DNA of 63,053 nt from an uncultured Duncaniella sp. (GTDB lineage: Bacteria; Bacteroidota; Bacteroidia; Bacteroidales; Muribaculaceae), in NCBI RefSeq assembly GCF_910578445.1, contig NZ_CAJTQC010000017.1, forward strand, positions 1 to 63,053, given 5' to 3'. Shown piece by piece: positions 51,494 to 62,918 of the stretch (position 1 is its first letter; each line of letters opens with the position of its first letter). Below the pieces are notes generated by a model. The model saw only the letters and a program-made list of their open reading frames with translations. It searched no databases and was not told the DNA's origin. A program made the position numbers and the translations under genes.

Positions 51494-52723
51494 ATGCCTG
51501 CACTAAGGATTGCAATCCGCTATCTGTTGGCCAGAAAAAGCCACACGGCAGTCAATATCATCTCCTATATCTCCATGGCTGGAATCGCCGTGGCCGCGTT
51601 GGCCATGGTGTGTGTGCTTTCCGTGTTCAACGGTTTTTCTCAGTTGGCCTCCGACCGTCTTTCGCTTGTCAACCCTGACATAAAGGTGACGCCGGTCAAT
51701 ACGCGTGTCATTTCCAACGCCGATTCGCTTGCCGGTGAAATCGCAAAGATTCCCGGAGTGCGTGTGGCGTTGCCGACTCTCCGCGGCGAGGCTCTTGCCA
51801 TCTACAACGGAGCTCAGCTCCCGGTCAATATATGTGGCATCCCCGACGATTTCGCCGAGGTGTCGGCTCTTGAATCACTGCTCATCGACGGAGAACCGCT
51901 CTCCGGTCTCTATGGATTCGGAGGGGCTTTGGTCGGAGTCGGCGCAGCCGTGCAGCTCGACGCCCGTCCGTCGCCCGAACGTGGGCTGCTGCTGACAGTG
52001 CCACGCAGACTCGGGCGCATAAACCCGGCGTTGCCGATGGCCGCTTTTTCGACCGATACGCTTGTCGTCACGGGTGTCTACCGCAGTAACCAACCGGAAT
52101 TTGACAATGCGATGATTTATCTGTCGCTCGACGATGCGCGCAATCTGCTCGACTACACGACCGAGGGCACAGCTGTCGAGATAAGTGTCAACGACATAGG
52201 GGAGATGGCCAAGGTCATCAGACGGATTGAAGATAAGCTTGGGGCGGACTATCTCGTAGCCGACAGGCTGCGACAGGAATCACACTCATTCCGCATGATT
52301 TCAATCGAGAAATGGATTACATTCCTGATGCTCGTTTTTGTGCTTGTGATGGCCTCGTTCAACATTCTCTCATCTCTTTCGATGCTGATTATCGAGAAGG
52401 AGGAAAGTCTGAAGATACTTAGCTCGCTCGGGGCAACGGACAGCATGTTGAAGCGCATATTCATGAATCAGGGTGTGCTCGTGGCCGTGACCGGCGGTGG
52501 CATCGGGATTGCGATAGGCGTGATACTGTGTCTGATTCAGGAACATTTCGGTGTCATAACACTCGGGGGTGACCACTCCCAGATGTCGATTGTCACATAT
52601 CCCTGTGTCCCGGAGTTTACAGACGTGCTCATAACAGCCGGCGTGGTGATTGCAATCGGTCTGCTGTCAGGCTGGATAGCCTCGCGGGGAGTGAGAGCGC
52701 ACGCCGATTTCGACCGTCAATAG
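51494..52723 (+). CDS. LolC/LolE-like ABC transporter permease (FtsX family)
   Basis: Inner membrane permease of 409 residues. An N-terminal helix (about 20-45) is followed by a MacB-like periplasmic domain to about 265 and three C-terminal helices (around 275-300, 320-345, 370-395), the four-helix LolC/E topology. ISYISMAGIAVAALAMVCVLSVFNGF at the start resembles lipoprotein-releasing permeases. The ATPase partner LolD is not in the window. Lipoprotein release is inferred from family; other FtsX-type roles remain possible. Confidence 0.82.
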   Translation: MPALRIAIRYLLARKSHTAVNIISYISMAGIAVAALAMVCVLSVFNGFSQLASDRLSLVNPDIKVTPVNTRVISNADSLAGEIAKIPGVRVALPTLRGEALAIYNGAQLPVNICGIPDDFAEVSALESLLIDGEPLSGLYGFGGALVGVGAAVQLDARPSPERGLLLTVPRRLGRINPALPMAAFSTDTLVVTGVYRSNQPEFDNAMIYLSLDDARNLLDYTTEGTAVEISVNDIGEMAKVIRRIEDKLGADYLVADRLRQESHSFRMISIEKWITFLMLVFVLVMASFNILSSLSMLIIEKEESLKILSSLGATDSMLKRIFMNQGVLVAVTGGGIGIAIGVILCLIQEHFGVITLGGDHSQMSIVTYPCVPEFTDVLITAGVVIAIGLLSGWIASRGVRAHADFDRQ

Positions 52724-52824
52724 AAAATCGCTCATCGGTTTTGGCTATTGACAATAAAATTCGTAACTTAGCCGATGTAATCTGTATTATCAATAATCTA
52801 ATCTATTAACAACTTCAATCAATC

Positions 52825-53916
52825 ATGTCAACCCCTTCAATCCATAGATATTGCGTAATCATGTGTGGCGGAGTCGGAAGCCGCTTCTGGCCATATTCAC
52901 GTGAGGACTGTCCGAAACAGTTCATTGACTTCCTCGGCACAGGGCGTTCGCTTCTTCAGATGTCGTATGACCGCATCCTTCCGCTTGTCCCGAAAGAAAA
53001 CATAATCGTGGTGACAAATGAGAAGTATGCCGGTCTTATCCGTGAGCAGCTCCCCGACATCCTTCCCTCGAACATCCTTCTTGAGCCCGCCCGCCGCAAC
53101 ACAGCTCCGTGCATCGCATGGGCCGCCTACCATATCGCCGCGCTCGATCCGGAAGCATCAATGATTGTGACTCCGAGCGACCATCTCATCACCCGCGAGA
53201 ATATTTTTGAGGATTGTGTGCGCAGAGGATTTGAATTTGTCGAAAGCCACGACGCTCTTCTGACTCTCGGCATCACCCCTGTCCGTCCCGAAACAGGCTA
53301 CGGCTACATCCAGATAGGTCAGGAAGCCGAACCGGGAATCCTGAAGGTGAAGACCTTCACCGAGAAGCCCAATCTGGAGCTCGCTAAGGTCTTTCTTGAC
53401 TCGGGTGAATTTTTCTGGAATTCCGGCATATTCCTATGGAAAGCATCGTCGATCATCAGCGCGCTTCACAAGTATGACCCGGATCTCACATGTCTCTTTG
53501 ACCGTGGCGTGAGTGATTTCGGCACTCCGCGCGAGATGGAGTTTATCAACGCCAATTTCACTTCGTGCCCGCCAAACTCTATCGACTATGCCGTCATGGA
53601 GAAGGCCGACAATGTATATGTCGAATGCGTCAATTTCGGCTGGAACGACCTCGGCACATGGAGCGCACTCTACGACAACTCGCCGTGTAACGAGGCCAAG
53701 AACGTCGCGCAGAACTGCAATGTGCTGGCCTATGAGAGCACAGGCAACATGTTTGCCGTCCAGTCGCCCGACAAACTTGTGGTCGTGCAGGGTCTTAAGG
53801 ACTATATCATAGCCGATGCGGGCGATGTGTTGCTGATATGCCCCAAGGCTGAAGAGCAGCGCATCAAGCAGATGGTTACGGATGCGAAACTGTCGTTTGG
53901 CGACAAGTATCTTTAA
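52825..53916 (+). CDS. Mannose-1-phosphate guanylyltransferase
   Basis: Makes GDP-mannose from mannose 1-phosphate and GTP. The 363-residue protein has the signature GGVGSRFWPYSREDCPKQF (about 15-33), the sugar-binding FTEKPN and NSGIFLWKA, and WNDLGTWSAL. The C-terminal isomerase domain of bifunctional enzymes is absent, so it is the short form. GDP-mannose feeds O-glycans, capsule and GDP-fucose. Confidence 0.92.
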   Translation: MSTPSIHRYCVIMCGGVGSRFWPYSREDCPKQFIDFLGTGRSLLQMSYDRILPLVPKENIIVVTNEKYAGLIREQLPDILPSNILLEPARRNTAPCIAWAAYHIAALDPEASMIVTPSDHLITRENIFEDCVRRGFEFVESHDALLTLGITPVRPETGYGYIQIGQEAEPGILKVKTFTEKPNLELAKVFLDSGEFFWNSGIFLWKASSIISALHKYDPDLTCLFDRGVSDFGTPREMEFINANFTSCPPNSIDYAVMEKADNVYVECVNFGWNDLGTWSALYDNSPCNEAKNVAQNCNVLAYESTGNMFAVQSPDKLVVVQGLKDYIIADAGDVLLICPKAEEQRIKQMVTDAKLSFGDKYL

Positions 53917-53962
53917 GCGCCTCCCGGTTCAATCAGTATCACAACCTTAAGCGACCACGACG

Positions 53963-56245
53963 ATGCAGGAATATAACCTTACTCCCGAGCAAGAAGATGC
54001 TCATGTCGAACAGCAGTTCCGTGACCTGCTGGACGGCTATCTGGCCAGTAACCACCGCAAGAAGGTGGAAATAATCGAGCGTGCCTTCCGTTTTGCCAAG
54101 GAAGCGCACAAGGGTGTGAGACGCCGTTCGGGCGAGCCCTATATCATCCATCCGATAGCGGTGGCCAAAATCGCGTCGCAGGAGATTGGCCTCGGGTCGA
54201 CCTCGATATGCGCGGCGCTGCTCCACGATGTTGTGGAGGATACGGAATATACTGTCGAGGATATCGAGCAGCATTTCGGACGTAAGATCGCGCGTATCGT
54301 CGAGGGACTGACCAAGATTTCAGGCGGTATTTTCGGCGACAAGGCCTCGGTGCAGGCCGAGAATTTCCGCAAGCTTCTCCTGACGATGAGCGAGGATATA
54401 CGTGTCGTGCTCATAAAGATGGCCGACCGTCTGCACAACATGCGCACCCTCGGCTCGATGGCGCCCAACAAGCAGTATAAAATCGCGGGCGAGACACTAT
54501 ATATATATGCGCCGCTTGCCCATCGTCTCGGACTGTTTGAAATCAAGACCGAACTTGAGGACCTGAGTTTCAAATATGAGCATCCCGGGGAATACCAGCG
54601 TATAACCAAGCTTATTTCACAGAGCGAGGCCGGCCGCGAGATGGTCTATAACGACTTTGCCTCACCCATACTCAAGCGTCTTGACAGCATGGGGCTTAAA
54701 TATGAGGCCAAGGCGCGTCTGAAGTCGGTCTATTCCATCTGGCGCAAGATGGATACGAAGCATATCCCTTTCGAGGAGGTCTATGACCTCTATGCAATGC
54801 GTATCATATTCGATACGCCCGATGGTATTTCGGAAAAGGAGATGTGTTTCAAAATCTATTCGGCTCTGACCGACCTCTACCGTCCGCATCCCGACCGCAC
54901 CCGTGACTGGATTACAAATCCGAAGGCCAACGGCTATCAGGCGCTTCATGTGACGCTGATGGGACCAGACGGTAACTGGATAGAGGTCCAGATACGTAGC
55001 CGGCGCATGGACGAGATTGCCGAAAAGGGTTTTGCCGCCCATTGGAAGTATAAAATCGGTGAGCACGAGGAGGAAAGCGAGCTTAACGTATGGCTCAAGA
55101 CCATCAAGGATATTCTTGACGATCCGACACCCAATGCGATTGATTTCCTCGACACCCTCAAGCTCAATCTTTTCGCGACTGAGATTGTGGTGTTTACGCC
55201 AAAGGGTGAGCTGCTGACACTTCCGGCGGGGGCTACAGTGCTCGACGTCGCTTTCACGCTTCACTCCCAGCTCGGCATCAGGTGTATCGCCGGAAAGGTC
55301 AATCATAAACTCGTCTCGCTTTCCCATCGGCTTAATTCTGGCGATCAGGTGGAGGTGCTGACATCTCATTCCCAGTTGCCCAAGCCTGAATGGATGGCGT
55401 TTCTTGCCACCGCCAAGGCCAAGACCCGTCTGCGCAAGGAGCTTAGAAAAGTGCAGCAGCCGGTCATCGAGGAAGGAAAAAAGATTTTTGACCACTTCAT
55501 AGCGCAAAACGACATTATTGTCAACAACAGCGTGATGACGAAGATTCTCGGCATCTATCACGTATCGACCCGCGAGGAGCTCTTCTACAAGCTCGGAAGC
55601 GGAGAGGTGTCGATTGACGACTATCTTAATGTCAACACCTCGCGTGGTGCGCGTTCGCTTGTGTCGCGCCTGTTCCGTCTCGGATTTGGCGGTGACAACA
55701 AGAAGACGAAGGTCAAGAAGCTGCTGTCAGCACCCGACCCGGAGACGGCTGCCAAGCCCGTGCGTCAGAAAATCAACACGAAGGAAACCTACGTGTTGCG
55801 TTTCAACGAACAGGAAAGCAATTTTGCGTTTGCCGAGTGTTGCCGTCCGATTCCGGGCGACGAGGTGATGGGCTTCATCACCGACGAGGGGACAGTAGAG
55901 GTGCATTCGTTGACATGTCCGCGCGCACAGGTGCTGAAAGCAAGTTTCGGTTCGCGTATCGTAGCGACCAAATGGGATGAAATCAGCGGAAGTTTCCTTG
56001 CCAATATCCGTATAGAGGGAATTGACCGCCACGGTATTCTTCAGGAACTGACACGCATGATTTCGACGGCTCTCAACATTGACATACGCCGTCTCAACAT
56101 CGAGGCAGACAAAGAAGTGTTTACCTGCGACCTCGGAGTCCTCGTGTCTAACACCGATGCTGTCGTAGAGCTTTGCAAAAGTGTCCTTAAAATCGAAGGA
56201 GTCCGCAAGGCCGACCGCGTGAGGGTCTACGAGCAGGAACAGTAA
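53963..56245 (+). CDS. Bifunctional (p)ppGpp synthetase/hydrolase, RelA/SpoT family
   Basis: Stringent response enzyme of 760 residues. The hydrolase HD motif is intact (H88-D89 in LLHDVVEDT), as is IIHPIAVA. The synthetase domain contains YDLYAMRIIFDTP and NPKANGYQALHVTL. The TGS domain (IVVFTPKGELLTLPAGATVLDVAF), a central zinc-finger-like stretch with CRPIPGDEVMGFI, and a C-terminal ACT domain (IEGIDRHGILQELTRMIS) complete the long Rel form. Both activities are likely. Confidence 0.96.
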   Translation: MQEYNLTPEQEDAHVEQQFRDLLDGYLASNHRKKVEIIERAFRFAKEAHKGVRRRSGEPYIIHPIAVAKIASQEIGLGSTSICAALLHDVVEDTEYTVEDIEQHFGRKIARIVEGLTKISGGIFGDKASVQAENFRKLLLTMSEDIRVVLIKMADRLHNMRTLGSMAPNKQYKIAGETLYIYAPLAHRLGLFEIKTELEDLSFKYEHPGEYQRITKLISQSEAGREMVYNDFASPILKRLDSMGLKYEAKARLKSVYSIWRKMDTKHIPFEEVYDLYAMRIIFDTPDGISEKEMCFKIYSALTDLYRPHPDRTRDWITNPKANGYQALHVTLMGPDGNWIEVQIRSRRMDEIAEKGFAAHWKYKIGEHEEESELNVWLKTIKDILDDPTPNAIDFLDTLKLNLFATEIVVFTPKGELLTLPAGATVLDVAFTLHSQLGIRCIAGKVNHKLVSLSHRLNSGDQVEVLTSHSQLPKPEWMAFLATAKAKTRLRKELRKVQQPVIEEGKKIFDHFIAQNDIIVNNSVMTKILGIYHVSTREELFYKLGSGEVSIDDYLNVNTSRGARSLVSRLFRLGFGGDNKKTKVKKLLSAPDPETAAKPVRQKINTKETYVLRFNEQESNFAFAECCRPIPGDEVMGFITDEGTVEVHSLTCPRAQVLKASFGSRIVATKWDEISGSFLANIRIEGIDRHGILQELTRMISTALNIDIRRLNIEADKEVFTCDLGVLVSNTDAVVELCKSVLKIEGVRKADRVRVYEQEQ

Positions 56246-56265
56246 ATTTAAGAAATCATGTTTCT

Positions 56266-56314
56266 ATAACCCATGTGGCGCATCGGCTGAAAACCGATGC
56301 GCCACATGGGTTAT
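56266..56314. terminator. 21-bp perfect hairpin after relA/spoT
   Basis: Arms 56266-56286 and 56294-56314 are perfectly complementary with a seven-base loop. The 3' side continues TATTCTC, a weak T-run. It starts 20 bases after the stop. Confidence 0.75.
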
Positions 56315-56412
56315 TCTCTCGCAGGATGATGCTGAGGTGTCAAATAAAATAAAATGAGATTGTAAAGTTTCGATTTTTATCCGGTGAGACATGTAATGTG
56401 GTGAAAAAGTCG

Positions 56413-56420
56413 TAACTTTG
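56413..56420 (+). promoter_or_regulatory. -7 element of the carAB operon
   Basis: TAACTTTG, 50 bases before the carA start. No clear -33 TTTG. Confidence 0.55.
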
Positions 56421-56470
56421 CACACGGGTAATAGTGCACCCCTTTCAAACTTCATAATCCAATCCATCGC

Positions 56471-57541
56471 ATGCGACAGTTTAAGCGCGCCGTCCTGCTC
56501 CTCGAAGACGGCTCCACTTTTGAAGGAAAATCCTTTGGCTATGAAGCCTCAACTGCCGGCGAAGTGGTGTTTAACACCGCTATGACCGGCTATCCGGAAA
56601 GTTTGACGGACCCTTCATACGAAGGGCAGATTCTAGTCACCACCTATCCGATTCTCGGCAACTACGGCGTTCCTCCGCGTCGCGAGAAAGACGACGTCAG
56701 TGAATATTACGAAAGTGACAAGATCCATTGTCAGGCCATCGTTGCTCAGGATTATTCCTATGATCATTCCCACTGGCAGGCTGACCGCTCTCTGGCCCAG
56801 TGGCTACAGGAGGAAAAAATCCCCGGAATCTACGGCATCGACACACGTCAGCTCACCAAGCATCTCCGCGAACATGGTTCGATGCTCGGCAAAATAGTGA
56901 TTGACGGCTGTGGAGATGTCGATTTTTATGACCCGAACGCTGAAAATCTCGTCGGGAAAGTAAGTTGCAAAGAGGTCGAGGTTCACGGTGACGGAGATAA
57001 GACCGTGGTTCTGGTCGACTGCGGAGTCAAGCACAACATCATCCGCTGTCTCACCCGCAGAGGTGTCAAGGTGGTTAGAGTTCCGTGGGACTATGATTTC
57101 ACCACTATCCCCTACGACGGATTGTTTATCTCGAACGGTCCGGGCAACCCCGATATGGCCGAGGCGACTGTGGTCAACATCCGCAAGGCCATGGAAATCG
57201 GCAAGCCTATCTGCGGCATCTGCATGGGCAACCAGCTTCTTGCCAAGGCTGCCGGTGCAAAGACTTATAAACTGAAATACGGCCACAGAAGCCACAACCA
57301 GCCTGTGCGCCGTGTTGGAACTGATAACTGCTTCATCACTTCGCAGAATCATGGATTCGCAGTCGACAACGCGACTCTGCCGGCGGAGTGGGAACCGCTT
57401 TTCATCAATATGAACGACGGCACTAACGAGGGCATCCGCCATAAGTCGAAGCCCTATTTCTCTGCCCAGTTCCATCCCGAGGCAAGCTCCGGCCCGAAGG
57501 ACACGGAGTTTCTTTTCGATGAATTTATCAATATGCTTTAA
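56471..57541 (+). CDS. carA: Carbamoyl-phosphate synthase small subunit (glutaminase)
   Basis: Supplies ammonia from glutamine for carbamoyl phosphate synthesis (arginine and pyrimidines). The 356 residues have the CarA N-terminal domain (LLEDGSTFEGKSFGYE; FNTAMTGYPESLTDPSYEGQ) and a class I glutamine amidotransferase domain with the nucleophile in GICMGNQLLAKAAG and the His-Glu pair in AQFHPEAS. Followed 27 bases later by carB. Confidence 0.96.
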   Translation: MRQFKRAVLLLEDGSTFEGKSFGYEASTAGEVVFNTAMTGYPESLTDPSYEGQILVTTYPILGNYGVPPRREKDDVSEYYESDKIHCQAIVAQDYSYDHSHWQADRSLAQWLQEEKIPGIYGIDTRQLTKHLREHGSMLGKIVIDGCGDVDFYDPNAENLVGKVSCKEVEVHGDGDKTVVLVDCGVKHNIIRCLTRRGVKVVRVPWDYDFTTIPYDGLFISNGPGNPDMAEATVVNIRKAMEIGKPICGICMGNQLLAKAAGAKTYKLKYGHRSHNQPVRRVGTDNCFITSQNHGFAVDNATLPAEWEPLFINMNDGTNEGIRHKSKPYFSAQFHPEASSGPKDTEFLFDEFINML

Positions 57542-57568
57542 CGTCATCCCCTCAGATATTCTTTCATC

Positions 57569-60500
57569 ATGCGTAACGAGAACATCAAGAAAGTATTGCT
57601 GCTTGGTAGCGGCGCGTTGAAAATCGGTGAGGCCGGCGAGTTTGACTATTCAGGCTCACAGGCGCTCAAGGCCATGAAGGAGGAGGGGATCACCACCGTC
57701 CTCATCAATCCCAATATCGCGACCGTCCAGACATCCGACGGTTTCGCCGACAAGATTTATTTCCTTCCGGTGACACCCTATTTCGTTGAACGTGTCATCC
57801 GCAAGGAGAAGCCCGACGGAATCCTGCTTGCATTCGGTGGCCAGACCGCACTCAACTGCGGTGTGGAACTCCATCGTTCAGGTATCCTTGAGAAATATGG
57901 CGTGGAGGTTCTCGGAACTCCCGTTCAGGCCATCATGGACACAGAAGACCGCGAGCTTTTCGTAAAGAAGCTCGACGAGATTGATGTGAAGACCATCAAG
58001 AGCGAGGCTGTCAACTCGATAGCCGATGCAAAGAATGCGGCAGCAGCTCTCGGCTACCCTGTCATTGTCCGTGCGGCTTATGCGCTCGGCGGTCTGGGCA
58101 GCGGTTTCTGCGACAATGAGGAAGAGCTTGTGGCTCTTGTCGAGAAGGCTCTGGCTTTCTCTCCTCAGGTGCTTGTCGAGAAGTCGCTCAAGGGCTGGAA
58201 GGAAGTCGAGTATGAAGTGGTGCGTGACCGTTTCGACAACTGTATCACCGTCTGCAACATGGAAAACTTCGACCCGCTGGGCATACACACCGGTGAGTCA
58301 ATCGTTGTTGCCCCGTCGCAGACCCTCTCAAACGAAGATTACCACTGGCTGCGCAAGCTTGCCATCAAGATTATCCGCCATATAGGCATTGTGGGTGAGT
58401 GTAACGTTCAGTATGCGTTCGACCCCACTTCGATGGACTACCGTGTCATTGAGGTCAATGCCCGTCTGAGCCGTTCGTCGGCGCTCGCATCGAAGGCTAC
58501 AGGCTACCCGCTTGCGTTTGTTGCAGCGAAGCTCGGTCTCGGCTACGGTCTCTTTGACCTCAAGAATTCAGTGACCAAGGAGACTTCGGCTTTCTTTGAG
58601 CCGGCGCTCGACTATATAGTATGTAAGATTCCCCGCTGGGACCTCGGTAAATTCCACGGTGTGCGCCGCGAAATCGGTTCGTCGATGAAATCGGTCGGCG
58701 AGGTGATGGCTATCGGCCGTACATTCGAGGAAGTAATCCAGAAGGGTCTGCGAATGATCGGTCAGGGCATGCACGGTTTCGTCGGTAATAACCAGCGCGA
58801 CCTTCCCGAGCTTGAACACGCTCTGAAAGAGCCGACCGACAAGCGTATTTTCGCTATCGCACAGGCCCTGTTCAAAGGCTACACCGTCGACCGCATCCAC
58901 GACCTGACCAAAATCGACAAATGGTTCCTCTATAAGCTTCAGAACATTATCGCCACAGCCAAGGAACTCAGCGGCTATGACGAAATCGAGGCAATTCCTG
59001 AGGCATTGATGCGTCAGGCCAAGGAGCAAGGCTTCAGCGACTTCCAGATTGCACGTGAGGTGTATCAGGACAAGCTGACAGATCCGGAGAAATCACTGCT
59101 CGAAGTCCGTGCGTTCCGTAAACAGCTCGGAATCCTCCCGGTTGTCAAGCAGATCGACACTCTTGCCGCCGAATATCCCGCACAGACCAACTATCTCTAT
59201 CTGACTTACAACGGTCGCGAAAACGATGTCAACTATCTCCATGACCACCGTTCGATTGTCGTGCTCGGTTCAGGCGCTTACCGCATCGGTTCGTCGGTAG
59301 AGTTCGACTGGTGTTCGGTCAACGCGCTTCTTACCGTCAAGAAAGAGGGATGGCGCTCGGTCATGATCAATTACAATCCCGAGACCGTTTCGACAGACTA
59401 TGATATCTGCGACCGTCTCTATTTCGACGAGCTCACTTTCGAGCGCGTCATGGATATTCTTGATCTTGAGCAGCCTCACGGAACTATCCTTTCGGTAGGC
59501 GGCCAGATTCCCAATAACCTCGCAACCCGTCTCGACGCGCAGAATATCAATATTCTCGGAACTACGGCCAAGAGCATTGACAACGCCGAGGACCGCAATA
59601 AATTCTCGGCCATGCTTGACCGCCTCGGCATCGACCAGCCACGCTGGCGCGAGCTTACAAGCCTTGAAGACATCAACGACTTCATCGACGAGGTCGGCTT
59701 CCCGGTGCTTGTACGTCCGAGCTACGTGCTCTCAGGCGCGGCGATGAACGTGTGTCACAACCAAGAGCAGCTGACCCGCTTCCTGCAGCTTGCAGCTAAC
59801 GTCTCGAAGCAGCATCCGGTGGTTGTGTCGCAGTTCATTTCAGGCGCTAAGGAAATCGAGATGGATGCCGTGGCGCAGAACGGCGATATCGTTGCCTATG
59901 CGATTTCGGAACATATCGAATATGCCGGTGTCCACTCAGGCGACGCGACCATCCAGTTCCCGCCCCAGAAACTCTACGTGGAGACCATGCGCCGCATACG
60001 CAAGATTTCACGTCAGATTGCCAAGGCTCTCGAAATCTCCGGTCCGTTCAACATCCAGTTCCTCGCCAAGAACAACGACATCAAGGTTATCGAATGTAAC
60101 CTTCGTGCGTCGCGCAGTTTCCCCTTCGTGTCGAAGGTGCTGAAGATTAATTTCATCGACCTTGCCACACGCGTCATGCTCGGTCTGCCTGTCGAGAAAC
60201 CGGCGAAAAATGCTTTCGATCTCGACTATGTCGGCATCAAGGCTTCGCAGTTCAGCTTCTCGCGTCTGCAGGGTGCTGACCCCGTGCTCGGAGTCGATAT
60301 GGCATCGACAGGTGAAGTGGGCTGTATAGGCGTAGACTCGTCCGAGGCTCTCATCAAGGCTATGATTTCTGTCGGCAACCGCGTTCCCTCGAAGGCTGTG
60401 CTCATGTCGACAGGTACTGCCAAACAGAAGGCCGACCTTCTTGACGCGGCTCACGAGCTTGCCAACCGCGGCTACACAATCTATGCCACCGGCGGCACTC

Positions 60501-60793
60501 ACGCCTATCTCAACGACAACGGCATCCCTGCCATCCGTGTCTACTGGCCGTCGCAGCCCGACATGCAGCCTCAGGCCATCGAGCTTCTCCATGACCACAA
60601 GGTTGACATGGTGGTCAATATTCCCAAGAACTTCTCGACCACAGAGCTGACAAACGGCTATAAGATCCGTCGTGCGGCTATCGACCTCAACATACCGCTG
60701 ATGACAAACGCACGTCTCGCATCGGCCTATATTGACGCGTTCACCACACATCCGCTCGATGAAATCGAGATTAAGAGCTGGGATGAATATTAA
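57569..60793 (+). CDS. carB: Carbamoyl-phosphate synthase large subunit
   Basis: Makes carbamoyl phosphate from bicarbonate, ammonia and two ATP. The 1074 residues show the expected internal duplication: KVLLLGSGALKIGEAGEFDYSG near the start and VVLGSGAYRIGSSVEFDWCS near residue 565 are equivalent ATP-grasp halves. The C-terminal allosteric MGS-like domain (from about 940; MSTGTAKQKADLLDAAHELANRGYTIYATGGT) is present. Full length, no damage seen. Confidence 0.97.
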   Translation: MRNENIKKVLLLGSGALKIGEAGEFDYSGSQALKAMKEEGITTVLINPNIATVQTSDGFADKIYFLPVTPYFVERVIRKEKPDGILLAFGGQTALNCGVELHRSGILEKYGVEVLGTPVQAIMDTEDRELFVKKLDEIDVKTIKSEAVNSIADAKNAAAALGYPVIVRAAYALGGLGSGFCDNEEELVALVEKALAFSPQVLVEKSLKGWKEVEYEVVRDRFDNCITVCNMENFDPLGIHTGESIVVAPSQTLSNEDYHWLRKLAIKIIRHIGIVGECNVQYAFDPTSMDYRVIEVNARLSRSSALASKATGYPLAFVAAKLGLGYGLFDLKNSVTKETSAFFEPALDYIVCKIPRWDLGKFHGVRREIGSSMKSVGEVMAIGRTFEEVIQKGLRMIGQGMHGFVGNNQRDLPELEHALKEPTDKRIFAIAQALFKGYTVDRIHDLTKIDKWFLYKLQNIIATAKELSGYDEIEAIPEALMRQAKEQGFSDFQIAREVYQDKLTDPEKSLLEVRAFRKQLGILPVVKQIDTLAAEYPAQTNYLYLTYNGRENDVNYLHDHRSIVVLGSGAYRIGSSVEFDWCSVNALLTVKKEGWRSVMINYNPETVSTDYDICDRLYFDELTFERVMDILDLEQPHGTILSVGGQIPNNLATRLDAQNINILGTTAKSIDNAEDRNKFSAMLDRLGIDQPRWRELTSLEDINDFIDEVGFPVLVRPSYVLSGAAMNVCHNQEQLTRFLQLAANVSKQHPVVVSQFISGAKEIEMDAVAQNGDIVAYAISEHIEYAGVHSGDATIQFPPQKLYVETMRRIRKISRQIAKALEISGPFNIQFLAKNNDIKVIECNLRASRSFPFVSKVLKINFIDLATRVMLGLPVEKPAKNAFDLDYVGIKASQFSFSRLQGADPVLGVDMASTGEVGCIGVDSSEALIKAMISVGNRVPSKAVLMSTGTAKQKADLLDAAHELANRGYTIYATGGTHAYLNDNGIPAIRVYWPSQPDMQPQAIELLHDHKVDMVVNIPKNFSTTELTNGYKIRRAAIDLNIPLMTNARLASAYIDAFTTHPLDEIEIKSWDEY

Positions 60794-60845
60794 TGAGTAT
60801 TTTTCTAAGCTTTTACAAAATACAATAAAAATTAAACAAACACTT

Positions 60846-60877
60846 GTTGCAAAGCCTCGGGAGAATTCGTAAATTTG
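60846..60877 (+). promoter_or_regulatory. Promoter of eno
   Basis: TAAATTTG at 60870-60877 with GTTG at 60846-60849, 20 bases apart (one mismatch in the -33 box). The leader is about 80 bases. Confidence 0.65.
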
Positions 60878-60962
60878 CCTTCGCATTTACGAAAATCATC
60901 AGTTCGCCCAAGAGGCTCTCCAATAAAGGTAAAAAAAACTCAATTATAATTAACCATAGACT

Positions 60963-62255
<1,293 letters not shown>

Positions 62256-62282
62256 TCGAGCCTGAAACTTCGATAAAAAATC

Positions 62283-62316
62283 AATGCCGACCCTTAGCGG
62301 GGTCGGCATTTTTTTG
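62283..62316 (+). terminator. Terminator of eno
   Basis: Perfect 11-base arms 62283-62293 and 62300-62310, six-base loop, then a run of seven T. A classical intrinsic terminator 27 bases after the stop. Confidence 0.9.
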
Positions 62317-62349
62317 TCGGGATATATCGGGATATAGATATCGGGATAT
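62317..62349. repeat. Three copies of TCGGGATAT
   Basis: Direct repeats at 62317-62325, 62327-62335 and 62341-62349, right after the eno terminator. No function apparent. The following 180 bases to the tRNA promoter are AT-rich and hold no gene I can see. Confidence 0.6.
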
Positions 62350-62533
62350 GGTTAGTGGAATATGATTTTGGCGGAGAGGGATGTCGGTGGGATGGAGATT
62401 GACATTTTCAGACTCTGCACTTCCCCTGAGTAGATTGCCGTTGGACTTATTGTTGAAATCTTTCTTTGATTATTTTCAGGATAAAAATTTTCAAAAAAAT
62501 GCCCAACATATTGTTGGAAATAAAAAAAATGCC

Positions 62534-62541
62534 TAACTTTG
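62534..62541 (+). promoter_or_regulatory. -7 element of the tRNA gene
   Basis: TAACTTTG with ATTG (62510-62513) 20 bases upstream, a one-mismatch -33 box. The tRNA starts at 62604. Confidence 0.65.
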
Positions 62542-62603
62542 CAACGCTAAAAGTTCGGAGGCCTGTGCCTCATGATTTATCTGATAGCTACGCAATTGCG
62601 TAA

Positions 62604-62677
62604 GGTCCTATAGCTCAGTTGGTTAGAGCACCTGACTCATAATCAGGGAGTCCTAGGTTCAAGCCCTAGTGGGACCA
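62604..62677 (+). tRNA. tRNA with CAT anticodon (Ile2 or elongator Met)
   Basis: A 74-base cloverleaf. The acceptor GGTCCTA pairs with TGGGACC, with A73 at 62677; CCA is not encoded (ACCT follows). The anticodon stem CCTGA/TCAGG closes the loop CTCATAA, giving anticodon CAT. D-arm AGCTCAGTTGGTTAGAGC and T-arm with GTTCAAG are normal. CAT can be elongator methionine or, after lysidine modification, isoleucine for AUA. The GGxCCTx acceptor resembles Bacillus tRNA-Ile2, so I lean to Ile2. Confidence 0.95.
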
Positions 62678-62690
62678 CCTCTTGAAAATC

Positions 62691-62728
62691 AAGCAGTTAC
62701 GAAATAAATCGTAGCTGCTTTTTCTTTT
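62691..62728 (+). terminator. Terminator after the tRNA
   Basis: Arms 62691-62702 and 62709-62720 pair with one G-T, followed by TTTTCTTTT. It begins 14 bases after the tRNA. Confidence 0.8.
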
Positions 62729-62733
62729 ACCTT

Positions 62734-62825
62734 GAACACAAATCTGAACACAACTCCGCGCCAACCCCTTTCGAGCCGCTTTGGCATACACCATGTTCAT
62801 GCCCTTGTGTTCAAATTCTGTGTTC
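62734..62825. repeat. Four GAACACA heptamers in two opposed pairs
   Basis: GAACACA at 62734-62740 and 62746-62752, and its complement TGTGTTC at 62806-62812 and 62819-62825. Each pair is spaced 12-13 bases, so the two pairs form an inverted arrangement around a 53-base centre. Position just 3' of a tRNA and next to an IS suggests recombinase or regulator binding sites, which is unproven. Confidence 0.65.
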
Positions 62826-62918
62826 AAACTATGGCTGAGGAATTGCAAATCGACGAGTTTCGGGTCAAGCCGAAATGCCGGTGCATTTGTTAAAATTCGA
62901 GAGTTGGAACGTTAAAGC

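Noticed and set aside
62666..62848. 60-codon minus-strand frame overlapping the tRNA end and repeats
   Set aside because: It covers the tRNA 3' end, terminator and heptamer repeats and has no recognisable domain.
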